NCBI GenBank assembly: GCA_964036315.1
Contig: OZ038507.1
Coordinates: forward strand, 60,955,502-61,019,501
From: Acanthosepion esculentum
Lineage: Eukaryota > Mollusca > Cephalopoda > Sepiida > Sepiidae
Direction of reading: 5' to 3'
DNA: 64,000 nt
This document shows positions 26,001-39,304 of this stretch, piece after piece. The notes under the pieces were generated by a model. It worked only from the letters and a program-made list of their open reading frames with translations. It was not told the origin of the DNA and did no database searches. The position numbers and the translations under genes were made by a program. Numbering within the stretch: the stretch's first letter is position 1; each line of letters starts with the position of its first letter.

Positions 26001-28795
26001 TAGCTTTTTTCAATAAATTGCACAAAATGATGCAAAATATTGTGAAAGTGTGCATAGATATTAATTTAAGAGAAATAAATTCATAAAAACAGCATAAAAA
26101 GCACTATATTATGAAAATAGTGAATACAACAATAACCCTCATAGCTACCCTAACACCTGGAAACGCCCAAATAATAACCCTAGCTTTTTTCAATAAATTG
26201 CACAAAATGATGCAAAATATTATGAAAGTGTGCATAGATAGTAATTTAAAAGAAATAAATACAAAAAAACAGCATAAAAAGCACTATATTATGAAAATAG
26301 TGAATACAACAATAACCCTCATAGCTACCCTAACACCTGGAAACGCCCAAATACTAACCCTAGCTTTTTTCAATAAATTGCACAAAATGATGCAAAATAT
26401 TATGAAAGTGTGCATAGATAGTAATTTAAAAGAAATAAATACAAAAAAACAGCATAAAAAGCACTATATTATGAAAATAGTGAATACAACAATAACCCTC
26501 ATAGCTACCCTAACACCTGGAAACGCCCAAATAATAACCCTAGCTTTTTTTAAATAAATTGCACAAAATGATGCAAAATATTAGCAAAGTTTATATAGAT
26601 AGAAATGTAAAAGAAATAAATACAGAAAAACAGCATAAAAACACTATATTATGAAAATAGTGAATACAACAATAACCCTCATAGCTACCCTAACACCTGG
26701 AAACGCCCAAATACTAACCCTAGCTTTTTTCAATAAATTGCAGAAAATGATGCAAAATATTATGAAAGTGTGCATAGATAGTAATTTAAAAGAAATAAAT
26801 ACAGAAAAACAGCATAAAAACACTATATTATGAAAATAGTGAATACAACAATAACTCTCATAGCTACCCTAACACAGGGAAACGCCCAAATACTAACCCT
26901 AGCTTTTTTCAATAAATTGCACAAAATGATGCATAATATTATGAAAGTGTGCATAGATAGTAATTTAAAAGAAATAAATTCATAAAAACAGCATAAAAAC
27001 ACTATATTATGAAAATAGTGAATACAACAATAACCCTCATAGCTACCCTAACACAGGGAAACGCCCAAATACTAACCCTAGCTTTTTTCAATAAATTGCA
27101 CAAAATGATGCATAATATTATGAAAGTGTGCATAGATAGTAATTTAAAAGAAATAAATTCATAAAAACAGCATAAAAAGCACTATATTATGAAAATAGTG
27201 AATACAACAATAACCCTCATAGCTACCCTAACACCTGGAAACGCCCAAATACTAACCCTAGCTTTTTTCAATAAATTGCACAAAATGATGCAAAATATTA
27301 TGAAAGTGTGTATAGATAGTAATTTAAAAGAAATAAATACAAAAAAAACAGCATAAAAAGCACTATATTATAAAAATAGTGAATACAACAATAACCCTCA
27401 TAGCTACCCTAACACCTGGAAACGCCCAAATAATAACCCTAGCTTTTTTCAATAAATTGCACAAAATGATGCAAAATATTATGAAAGTGTGCATAGATAG
27501 TAATTTAAAAGAAATAAATTCATAAAAACAGCATAAAAAGCACTATATTATGAAAATAGTGAATACAACAATAACCCTCATAGCTACACTAACACCTGGA
27601 AACGCCCAAATACTAACCCTAGCTTTTTTCAATAAATTGCACAAAATGCTGCAAAATATTATGAAAGTGTGCATAGATAGTAATTTAAAAGAAAGAAATT
27701 CATAAAAACAGCATAAAAAGCACTATATTATGAAAATAGTGAATACAACAATAACCCTCATAGCTACCCTAACACCTGGAAACGCCCAAATAATAACCCT
27801 AGCTTTTTTTAAATAAATTGCACAAAATGATGCAAAATATTAGCAAAGTTTATATAGATAGTAATGTAAAAGAAATAAATACAGAAAAACAGCATAAAAA
27901 CACTATATTATGAAAATAGTGAATACAACAATAACCCTCATAGCTACCCTAACACAGGGAAACGCCCAAATACTAACCCTAGCTTTTTTCAATAAATTGC
28001 ACAAAATGATGCATAATATTATGAAAGTGTGCATAGATAGTAATTTAAAAGAAATAAATTCATAAAAACAGCATAAAAAGCACTATATTATGAAAATAGT
28101 GAATACAACAATAACCCTCATAGCTACCCTAACACCTGGAAACGCCCAAATACTAACCCTAGCTTTTTTCAATAAATTGCACAAAATGATGCAAAATATT
28201 ATGAAAGTGTGTATAGATAGTAATTTAAAAGAAATAAATACAAAAAAAACAGCATAAAAAGCACTATATTATAAAAATAGTGAATACAACAATAACCCTC
28301 ATAGCTACCCTAACACCTGGAAACGCCCAAATAATAACCCTAGCTTTTTTCAATAAATTGCACAAAATGATGCAAAATATTATGAAAGTGTGCATAGATA
28401 GTAATTTAAAAGAAATAAATTCATAAAAACAGCATAAAAAGCACTATATTATGAAAATAGTGAATACAACAATAACCCTCATAGCTACACTAACACCTGG
28501 AAACGCCCAAATACTAACCCTAGCTTTTTTCAATAAATTGCACAAAATGCTGCAAAATATTATGAAAGTGTGCATAGATAGTAATTTAAAAGAAAGAAAT
28601 TCATAAAAACAGCATAAAAAGCACTATATTATGAAAATAGTGAATACAACAATAACCCTCATAGCTACCCTAACACCTGGAAACGCCCAAATAATAACCC
28701 TAGCTTTTTTTAAATAAATTGCACAAAATGATGCAAAATATTAGCAAAGTTTATATAGATAGTAATGTAAAAGAAATAAATACAGAAAAACAGCA
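22150..28795. repeat. 3,780-bp offset duplication (21 monomers)
   Basis: The interval about 22,150-25,013 matches about 25,930-28,794 at an offset of 3,780 bp, including two consecutive ACACAGGG monomers (23,034 and 23,214 against 26,814 and 26,993) and the eight-A tail near 23,560 and 27,340. Few differences are visible: TAGCAAAATTT at 24,061 against TAGCAAAGTTT at 27,841; CTAGCCTAACACAAGG at 24,165 against CTACCCTAACACAGGG at 27,945; AACTCTCAT at 26,853 only. The duplication ends where CCCTTGC monomers begin (28,795). Confidence 0.9.
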
Positions 28796-31700
28796 TAAAA
28801 ACACTATATTATGAAAATAGTGAATACAACAATAACCCTCATAGCTACCCTAACACCTGGAAACGCCCAAATACTAACCCTTGCTTTTTTCAATAAATTG
28901 CACAAAATGCTGCAAAATATTATGAAAGTGTGCATAGATAGTAATTTAAAAGAAATAAATTCATAAAAACAGCATAAAAAGCACTATATTATGAAAATAG
29001 TGAATACAACAATAACCCTCATAGCTACCCTAACACCTGGAAACGCCCAAATACTAACCCTAGCTTTTTTCAATAAATTGCACAAAATGATGCAAAATAT
29101 TATGAAGGGTGCATAGATAGTAATTTAAAAGAAATAAATACAAAAAAACAGCATAAAATGCACTCTATTATGAAAATAGTGAATACAACAATAACCCTCA
29201 TAGCTACCCTAACACCTGGAAACGCCCAAATAATAACCCTAGCTTTTTTCAATAAATTGCACAAAATGATGCAAAATATTATGAAAGTGTGCATAGATAG
29301 TAATTTAAAAGAAATAAATTCATAAAAACAGCATAAAAAGCACTATATTATGAAAATAGTGAATACAACAATAACCCTCATAGCTACCCTAACACCTGGA
29401 AACGCCCAAATACTAACCCTAGCTTTTTTCAATAAATTGCACAAAATGCTGCAAAATATTAGCAAAGTTTATATAGATAGTAATTTAAAAGAAATAAATA
29501 CAGAAAAACAGCATAAAAAGCACTATATTTTGAAAATAGTGAATACAACAATAACCCTCATAGCTACCCTAACACCTGGAAACGCCCAAATAATAACCCT
29601 AGCTTTTTTTAAATAAATTGCACAAAATGATGCAAAATATTAGCAAAGTTTATATAGATAGTAATTTAAAAGAAATAAATACAGAAAAACAGCATAAAAA
29701 GCACTATATTTTGAAAATAGTGAATACAACAATAACCCTCATAGCTACCCTAACACCTGGAAACGCCCAAATATTAACCCTAGCTTTTTTCAATAGATTG
29801 CACAAAATGATGCAAAATATTATGAAAGTGTGCATAGATAGTAATTTAAAAGAAATAAATACAGAAAAACAGCATAAAAAGCACTATATTATGAAAATAG
29901 TGAATACAACAATAGCCCTCATAGCTACCATAACACCTGGAAACGCCCAAATACTAAGCCTAGCTTTTTTCAATAAATTGCACAAAATGATGCAAAATAT
30001 TATGAAAGTGTGCATAGATAGTAATTTAAAAGAAATAAATACAGAAAAACAGCATAAAAAGCACTATATTATGAAAATAGTGTATACAACAATAACCTTC
30101 ATAGCTACCATAACACCTGGAAACGCCCAAATACTAACCCTAGCTTTTTTCAATAAATTGCACAAAATGATGCAAAATATTATGAAGGGTGCATAGATAG
30201 TAATTTAAAAGAAATAAATACAAAAAAACAGCATAAAATGCACTCTATTATGAAAATAGTGAATACAACAATAACCCTCATAGCTACCCTAACACCTGGA
30301 AACGCCCAAATAATAACCCTAGCTTTTTTCAATAAATTGCACAAAATGATGCAAAATATTATGAAAGTGTGCATAGATAGTAATTTAAAAGAAATAAATT
30401 CATAAAAACAGCATAAAAAGCACTATATTATGAAAATAGTGAATACAACAATAACCCTCATAGCTACCCTAACACCTGGAAACGCCCAAATACTAACCCT
30501 AGCTTTTTTCAATAAATTGCACAAAATGCTGCAAAATATTAGCAAAGTTTATATAGATAGTAATTTAAAAGAAATAAATACAGAAAAACAGCATAAAAAG
30601 CACTATATTTTGAAAATAGTGAATACAACAATAACCCTCATAGCTACCCTAACACCTGGAAACGCCCAAATAATAACCCTAGCTTTTTTTAAATAAATTG
30701 CACAAAATGATGCAAAATATTAGCAAAGTTTATATAGATAGTAATTTAAAAGAAATAAATACAGAAAAACAGCATAAAAAGCACTATATTTTGAAAATAG
30801 TGAATACAACAATAACCCTCATAGCTACCCTAACACCTGGAAACGCCCAAATATTAACCCTAGCTTTTTTCAATAGATTGCACAAAATGATGCAAAATAT
30901 TATGAAAGTGTGCATAGATAGTAATTTAAAAGAAATAAATACAGAAAAACAGCATAAAAAGCACTATATTATGAAAATAGTGAATACAACAATAGCCCTC
31001 ATAGCTACCATAACACCTGGAAACGCCCAAATACTAAGCCTAGCTTTTTTCAATAAATTGCACAAAATGATGCAAAATATTATGAAAGTGTGCATAGATA
31101 GTAATTTAAAAGAAATAAATACAGAAAAACAGCATAAAAAGCACTATATTATGAAAATAGTGTATACAACAATAACCTTCATAGCTACCCTAACACCTGG
31201 AAACGCCCAAAACTAACCCTAGATTTTTTCAATACATTGCACAAAATGATGCAAAATATTATGAAAGTGTGCATAGATAGTAATTTAAAAGAAACAAATA
31301 CAGAAAAACAGCATAAAAAGCACTATATTATGAAAATAGTTAATACAACAATAACCCTCATAGCTACACTAACACCTGGAAATGCCCAAATACTAACCCT
31401 AGCTTTTTTCAATAAATTGCACAAAATGATGCAAAATATTATGAAAGTGTGCATTGATAGTAATTTAAAAGAAATAAATACAGAAAAACAGCATAAAAAG
31501 CACTATATTATGAAAATAGTGAATACAACAATAACCCTCATAGCTACCCTAACACCTGGAAACGCCCAAATAATAACCCTAGCTTTTTTTAAATAAATTG
31601 CACAAAATGATGCAAAATATTAGCAAAGTTTATATAGATAGTAATGTAAAAGCAATAAATACAGAAAAACAGCATAAAAACACTATATTATGAAAATAAT

Positions 31701-32751
31701 GAATACAACAATAACCCTCATAGCTACACTAACACCTGGAAACGCCCAAATACTAACCCTAGCTTTTTTCAATAAATTGCAGAAAATGATGCAAAATATT
31801 ATGAAAGTGTGCATAGATAGTAATTTAAAAGAAATAAATACAGAAAAACAGCATAAAAACACTATATTATGAAAATAGTGAATACAACAATAACCCTCAT
31901 AGCTACCCTAACACAGGGAAACGCCCAAATACTAACCCTAGCTTTTTTCAATAAATTGCACAAAATGATGCATAATATTATGAAAGTGTGCATAGATAGT
32001 AATTTAAAAGAAATAAATTCATAAAAACAGCATAAAAAGCACTATATTATGAAAATAGTGAATACAACAATAACCCTCATAGCTACCCTAACACCTGGAA
32101 ACGCCCAAATACTACCCCTAGCTTTTTTCAATAAATTGCACAAAATGATGCAAAATATTATGAAAGTGTGTATAGATAGTAATTTAAAAGAAATAAATAC
32201 AAAAAAACAGCATAAAAAGCACTATATTATAAAAATAGTGAATACAACAATAACCCTCATAGCTACCCTAACACCTGGAAACGCCCAAATAATAACCCTA
32301 GCTTTTTTCAATAAATTGCACAAAATGATGCAAAATATTATGAAAGTGTGCATAGATAGTAATTTAAAAGAAATAAATTCATAAAAACAGCATAAAAAGC
32401 ACTATATTATGAAAATAGTGAATACAACAATAACCCTCATAGCTACACTAACACCTGGAAACGCCCAAATACTAACCCTAGCTTTTTTCAATAAATTGCA
32501 CGAAATGCTGCAAAATATTATGAAAGTGTGCATAGATAGTAATTTAAAAGAAAGAAATTCATAAAAACAGCATAAAAAGCACTATATTATGAAAATAGTG
32601 AATACAACAATAACCCTCATAGCTACCCTAACACCTGGAAACGCCCAAATAATAACCCTAGCTTTTTTTAAATAAATTGCACAAAATGATGCAAAATATT
32701 AGCAAAGTTTATATAGATAGTAATGTAAAAGAAATAAATACAGAAAAACAG
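23214..32751. repeat. 900-bp pentamer HOR, five dispersed copies
   Basis: The pentamer consists of (1) ACACAGGG/GCATAATATT, (2) GTGTATAGATAG with K tail, (3) TTATAAAAATAG with ATAATAACC and S tail, (4) CTACACTAAC with ATGCTGCAAA and GAAAGAAATTC, and (5) T7AAATAAATT with TAGCAAAGTTT and E tail. Copies start near 23,214, 24,114, 26,993, 27,894 and 31,852. The last lies about 3 kb from the others, separated by the 1,080-bp hexamer block, so the pentamer was either spread by recombination or later interrupted. Confidence 0.9.
28795..31265. repeat. 1,080-bp hexamer HOR, two tandem copies
   Basis: A two-base-shortened motif, TATGAAGGGTGCATAG in place of TATGAAAGTGTGCATAG, occurs at 29,101 and 30,181, exactly 1,080 bp apart, followed each time by CATAAAATGCACTCTATT. 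The six monomers include TTTTGAAAATAG variants, CAATAGATTGC and CTAAGCCTAGC. The second copy differs at ACCCTAACACC (31,188; first copy ACCATAACACC at 30,108) and then passes into a monomer with a base lost (CCAAAACTAACC at 31,206). The GAAGGGTGC marker also appears at 33,064 and 35,754. Confidence 0.92.
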
Positions 32752-32989
32752 CATAAAAACACTATATTATGAAAATAGTGAATACAACAATAACCCTCAT
32801 AGCTACCCTAACACCTGGAAACGCCCAAATACTAACCCTTGCTTTTTTCAATAAATTGCACAAAATGCTGCAAAATATTATGAAAGTGTGCATAGATAGT
32901 AATTTAAAAGAAATAAATTCATAAAAACAGCATAAAAAGCACTATATTATGAAAATAGTGAATACAACAATAACCCTCATAGCTACCCT

Positions 32990-35900
32990 AACACCTGGAA
33001 ACGCCCAAATACTTACCCTAGCTTTTTTCAATAAATTCCACAAAATGATGCAAAATATTATGAAGGGTGCATAGATAGTAATTTAAAAGAAATAAATACA
33101 AAAAAACAGCATAAAAAGCACTATATTATGAAAATAGTGAATACAACAATAACCCTCATAGCTACCCTAACACCTGGAAACGCCCAAATAATAACCCTAG
33201 CTTTTTTCAATAAATTGCACAAAATGATGCAAAATATTATGAAAGTGTGCATAGATAGTAATTTAAAAGAAATAAATTCATAAAAACAGCATAAAAAGCA
33301 CTATATTATGAAAATAGTGAATACAACAATAACCCTCATAGCTACCCTAACACCTGGAAACGCCCAAATACTAACCCTAGCTTTTTTCAATAAATTGCAC
33401 AAAATGATGCAAAATATTATGAAAGTGTGCATAGATAGTAATTTAAAAGAAATAAATACAGAAAAACAGCATAAAAAGCACTATATTATGAAAATAGTGA
33501 ATACAACAATAACCCTCATAGCTACCCTAACACCTGGAAACGCCCAAATACTAACCCTAGCTTTTTTCAATAAATTGCACAAAATGCTGCAAAATATTAT
33601 GAAAGTGTGCATAGATAGTAATTTAAAAGACATAAATTCATAAAAACAGCATAAAAAGCACTATATTATGAAAATAGTGAAAACAACAATAACCCTCATA
33701 GCTACCCTAACACCTGGAAACGCCCAAATACTATCCCTAGCTTTTTTCAATAAATTGCACAAAATGATGCAAAATATTATGAAAGTGTGCATAGATAGTA
33801 ATTTAAAAGAAATAAATACAGAAAAACAGCATAAAAAGCACTATATTATGAAAATAGTGAATACAACAATAACCCTCATAGCTACCCTAACACCTGGAAA
33901 CGCCCAATACTAATCCTAGCTTTTTTCAATAAATTGCACAAAATGATGCAAAATATTATGAAAGTGTGCATAGATAGTAATTTAAAAGAAATAAATACAG
34001 AAAAACAGCATAAAATCACTATATTATGAAAATAATGAATACAACAATAACCCTCATAGCTACACTAACACCTGGAAACGCCCAAATACTAACCCTAGCT
34101 TTTTTCAATAAATTGCACAAAATGATGCAAAATATTATGAAAGTGTGCATAGATAGTAATTTAAAAGAAATAAATACAGAAAAACAGCATGAAAAGCACT
34201 ATATTATGAAAATAGTGAATACAACAATAACCCTCATAGCTACCCTAACACCTGGAAACGCCCAAATAATAACCCTAGCTTTTTTAAAATAAATTGCAGA
34301 AAATGATGCAAAATATTATGAAAGTGTGCATAGAGAGTAATTTAAAAGAAATAAATACAGAAAAACAGCATAAAAAGCACTATATTATGAAAATAGTGAA
34401 TACAACAATAACCCTCATAGCTACCCTAACACCTGGAAACGCCCAAATAACAACCCTAGCTTTTTTTAAATAAATTACACAAAAATGATGCAAATTATTA
34501 GCAAAGTTTTTATAGGTAGAAATTTAAAAGAAATAAATACAGAAATACAGCATGAAAACACTGTATTATGAAAATAGTGAATACAACAATAACCCTCATA
34601 GCTACCCTAACACCTGGAAACGCCCAAATTACTAACCCTTGCTTTTTTTAAAATCAATTGCACAAAATGAAGCAAAATATGTGCAAAGTTTATATAGATA
34701 GTAATTTAAAAGAAATAAATACAGAAAAACAGGATAAAAACACTATATTATGAAAATAGTGAATACAACAATAACCCTCATAGCTACCCTAACAAGTGGA
34801 AACGCCCAAATACTAACCCTAGCTTTTTTTAAATAAATTGCACAAAATGATGCAAAATATTACCAAAGTTTATATAGATCTAATTTAAAAGAAATAAATA
34901 CAGAAAAACAACATAAAAAGCACTATATTATGAAAATAATGAATACAAAAATAACCCTCATAGCTACCCTAACACCTGGAAACGCCCAAATACTAACCCT
35001 AGCTTTTTTCAATAAATTTCACAAAATGATGCAAAATATTATGAAAGTGTGCATAGATAATAATTGAAAAGAAATAAATACAGAAAAAAGCATAAAAACC
35101 ACTATATTATGAAATTAGTGAATACAACAATAACCCTAACACCTGGAAACGCCCAAATGATAAAACTAGCTTTTTTAAAATAAATTGCACAAAATGATGC
35201 AAAATATTAGCAAAGTTTATATAGATAGTAATTTAAAAGAAATAAATACAGAAAAACAGCATAAAAAGCACTATATTTTGAAAATAGTGAATACAACAAT
35301 AACCCTCATAGCTACACTAACACCTGGAAACGCCCAAATAATAACCCTAGCTTTTTTAAAATAAATTGCACAAAATGATGCAAAATATTAGCAAAGTTTA
35401 TATAGATAGTAATTTAAAAGAAATAAATACAGAAAAACAGCATAAAAAGCACTATATTTTGAAAATAGTGAATACAACAATAACCCTCATAGCTACCCTA
35501 ACACCTGGAAACGCCCAAATATTAACCCTAGCTTTTTTCAATAGATTGCACAAAATGCTGCAAAATATTATGAAAGTGTGCATAGATAGTAATTTAAAAG
35601 AAATAAATTCATAAAAACAGCATAAAAAGCACTATATTATGAAAATAGTGAATACAACAATAACCCTCATAGCTACCCTAACACCTGGAAACGCCCAAAT
35701 ACTTACCCTAGCTTTTTTCAATAAATTCCACAAAATGATGCAAAATATTATGAAGGGTGCATAGATAGTAATTTAAAAGAAATAAATACAAAAAAACAGC
35801 ATAAAAAGCACTATATTATGAAAATAGTGAATACAACAATAACCCTCATAGCTACCCTAACACCTGGAAACGCCCAAATAATAACCCTAGCTTTTTTCAA

Positions 35901-38330
35901 TAAATTGCACAAAATGATGCAAAATATTATGAAAGTGTGCATAGATAGTAATTTAAAAGAAATAAATTCATAAAAACAGCATAAAAAGCACTATATTATG
36001 AAAATAGTGAATACAACAATAACCCTCATAGCTACACTAACACCTGGAAACGCCCAAATACTAACCCTAGCTTTTTTCAATAAATTGCACAAAATGATGC
36101 AAAATATTATGAAAGTGTGCATAGATAGTAATTTAAAAGAAATAAATACAGAAAAACAGCATAAAAAGCACTATATTATGAAAATAGTGAATACAACAAT
36201 AACCCTCATAGCTACCCTAACACCTGGAAACGCCCAAATACTAACCCTAGCTTTTTTCAATAAATTGCACAAAATGATGCAAAATATTATGAAAGTGTGC
36301 ATAGATAGTAATTTAAAAGAAATAAATACAGAAAAACAGCATAAAAAGCACTATATTATGAAAATAGTGAAAACAACAATAACCCTCATAGCTACCCTAA
36401 CACCTGGAAACGCCCAAATACTAACCCTAGCTTTTTTCAATAAATTGCACAAAATGATGCAAAATATTATGAAAGTGTGCATAGATAGTAATTTAAAAGA
36501 AATAAATACAGAAAAACAGCATAAAAAGCACTATATTATGAAAATAGTGAATACAACAATAACCCTCATAGCTACCCTAACACCTGGAAACGCCCAAATA
36601 ATAACCCTAGCTTTTTTTAAATAAATTGCCCAAAATGATGCAAAATATTAGCAAAGTTTATATAGATAGTAATTTAAAAGAAATAAATACAGAAAAACAG
36701 CTTAAAAACACTATATTATGAAAATAGTTAATACAACAATAACCCTCATAGCTACCCTAACACCTGGAAACGCCCAAATACTAACCCTAGCTTTTTTCAA
36801 TAAATTGCACAAAATGATGCAAAATATTATGAAAGTGTGCATAGATAGTAATTTAAAAGAAATAAATTCATAAAAACAGCATAAAAAGCACTATATTATG
36901 AAAATAGTGAATACAACAATAACCCTCATAGCTACCCTAACACCTTGAAACGCCCAAATAATAACCCTAGCTTTTTTCAATAAATTGCACAAAATGATGC
37001 AAAATATTATGAAAGTGTGCATAGATAGTAATTTAAAAGAAATAAATACAGAAAAACATCATAAAAAGCAATATATTATGAAAATAGTGAATAAAACAAT
37101 AACCCTCATAGCTACCCTAACACCTGGAAACGCCCAATACTAACCCTAGTTTTTTCAATAAATTGCACAAAATGATGCAAAATATTATGAAAGTTTGCAT
37201 AGATTGTAATTTAAAAGAAACAAATAGGGAAAAACAGCATAAAAAGCACTATATTATGAAAATAGTGAATACAACAATAACCCTCATAGCTACCATAACA
37301 CCTGGAAATGCCCAAATACTAATCCTAGCTTTTTTCAATAAATTGCAGAAAATGATGCAAAATATTATGAAAGTGTGCATAGATAGTAATTTAAAAGAAA
37401 TAAATACAGAAAAACAGCATAAAATCACTATATTATGAAAATAATGAATACAACAATAACCCTCATAGCTACACTAACACCTGGAAACGCCCAAATACTA
37501 ACCCTAGCTTTTTTCAATAAATTGCACAAAATGATGCAAAATATTATGAAAGTGTGCATAGATAGTAATTTAAAAGAAATAAATACAGAAAAACAGCATG
37601 AAAAGCACTATATTATGAAAATAGTGAATACAACAATAACCCTCATAGCTACCCTAACACCTGGAAACGCCCAAATAATAACCCTAGCTTTTTTAAAATA
37701 AATTGCAGAAAATGATGCAAAATATTATGAAAGTGTGCATAGAGAGTAATTTAAAAGAAATAAATACAGAAAAAAGCATAAAAACCACTATATTATGAAA
37801 TTAGTGAATACAACAATAACCCTAACACCTGGAAACGCCCAAATGATAACACTAGCTTTTTTAAAATAAATTGCACAAAATGATGCAAAATATTAGCAAA
37901 GTTTATATAGATAGTAATTTAAAAGAAATAAATACAGAAAAACAGCATAAAAAGCACTATATTTTGAAAATAGTGAATACAACAATAACCCTCATAGCTA
38001 CCCTAACACCTGGAAACGCCCAAATAATAACCCTAGCTTTTTTTAAATAAATTGCACAAAATGATGCAAAATATTAGCAAAGTTTATATAGATAGTAATT
38101 TAAAAGAAATAAATACAGAAAAACAGCATAAAAAGCACTATATTTTGAAAATAGTGAATACAACAATAACCCTCATAGCTACCCTAACACCTGGAAACGC
38201 CCAAATATTAACCCTAGCTTTTTTCAATAGATTGCACAAAATGATGCAAAATATTATGAAAGTGTGCATAGATAGTAATTTAAAAGAAATAAATACAGAA
38301 AAACAGCATAAAAGCACTATATTATGAAAA
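32990..38330. repeat. Offset duplications of about 2,690 and 3,409/2,686 bp
   Basis: About 32,990-33,890 matches about 35,680-36,580 at 2,690 bp (shared ACTTACCC with AAATTCCAC, GAAGGGTGC, and GTGAAAACAAC at 33,677 and 36,367). About 34,018-34,360 matches 37,427-37,760 at 3,409 bp (shared AAAATCACTATATT, AAAATAATGAATAC, AGCATGAAAAGC, TAGAGAGTAA). Beyond the junction near 37,760-37,770 the offset falls to about 2,686 bp, because about 723 bp (four monomers) present at 34,360-35,085 are absent from the right copy. The retained sequence carries AGAAAAAAGCATAAAAACC and a 12-bp loss between two CCCT motifs (35,112-35,140 and 37,812-37,830). Confidence 0.85.
34430..35160. repeat. Divergent four-monomer run within family A
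   Basis: These monomers are clearly more diverged than their neighbours: TTACACAAAAATGATGC with TTTTTATAGGTAGAAATT, CACTGTATTATG, CAAATTACTAACCCTTGC with AAAATCAATTGC and AATATGTGC, ACAGGATAAAAACAC, AACAAGTGGAAAC, and TATAGATCTAATTT. Nearly the same run appears at about 39,490-40,210 and, truncated, at about 41,870-42,027. An older set of monomers is therefore being carried around inside younger HORs. Confidence 0.85.
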
Positions 38331-39304
38331 TAGTGAATACAACAATAGCCCTCATAGCTACCATAACACCTGGAAACGCCCAAATACTAAGCCTAGCTTT
38401 TTTCAATAAATTGCACAAAATGATGCAAAATATTATGAAAGTGTGCATAGATAGTAATTTAAAAGAAATAAATACAGAAAAACAGCATAAAAAGCACTAT
38501 TTTATGAAAATAGTGTATACAACAATAACCCTCATAGCTACCCTAACACCTGGAAACGCCCAAAACTAACCCTAGATTTTTTCAATAAATTGCACAAAAT
38601 GATGCAAAATATTATGAAAGTGTGCATAGATAGTAATTTAAAAGAAACAAATACAGAAAAACAGCATAAAAAGCACTATATTATGAAAATAGTTAATACA
38701 ACAATAACCCTCATAGCTACACTAACACCTGGAAATGCCCAAATACTAACCCTAGCTTTTTTCAATAAATTGCACAAAATGATGCAAAATATTATGAAAG
38801 TGTGCATTGATAGTAATTTAATAGAAATAAATACAGAAAAACAGCATAAAAAGCACTATATTATGAAAATAGAGAATACAACAATAACCCTCATAGCTAC
38901 CCTAACACCTGGAAACGCCCAAATAATAACCCTAGCTTTTTTTAAATAAATTGCACAAAATGATGCAAAATATTAGCAAAGTTTATATAAATAGTAATGT
39001 AAAAGCAATAAATACAGAAAAACAGCATAAAAACACTATATTATGAAAATAATGAATACAACAATAACCCTCATAGCTACACTAACACCTGGAAACGCCC
39101 AAATACTAACCCTAGCTTTTTTCAATAAATTGCACAAAATGATGCAAAATATTATGAAAGTATGCATAGATAGTAATTTAAAAGAAATAAATACAGAAAA
39201 ACAGCATAAAAAGCACTATATTATGAAAATAGTGAATACAACAATAACCCTCATAGCTACCCTAACACCTGGAAACGCCCAAATAATAACCCTAGCTTTT
39301 TTTA

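Larger units (their letters stand above)
30700..39300. repeat. Block of about 1.2 kb copied 7.35 kb away (30.7-31.9 kb and 38.05-39.3 kb)
   Basis: Monomers at about 30,698-31,870 reappear at about 38,052-39,220 with a constant offset of 7,353-7,354 bp, sharing CAATAGATTGC, CTAAGCCTAGC, the base-lost CCAAAACTAACCC followed by CTAGATTTTTTC, GTTAATACAAC, GGAAATGCCC and GTAAAAGCAATAAAT. Later changes separate them: TTTTATGAAAATAG near 38,500, TTAATAGAAATAAAT at 38,818 and AATAGAGAATAC near 38,868. Spread over several kb within one array fits repeated unequal exchange or gene conversion. Confidence 0.85.
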
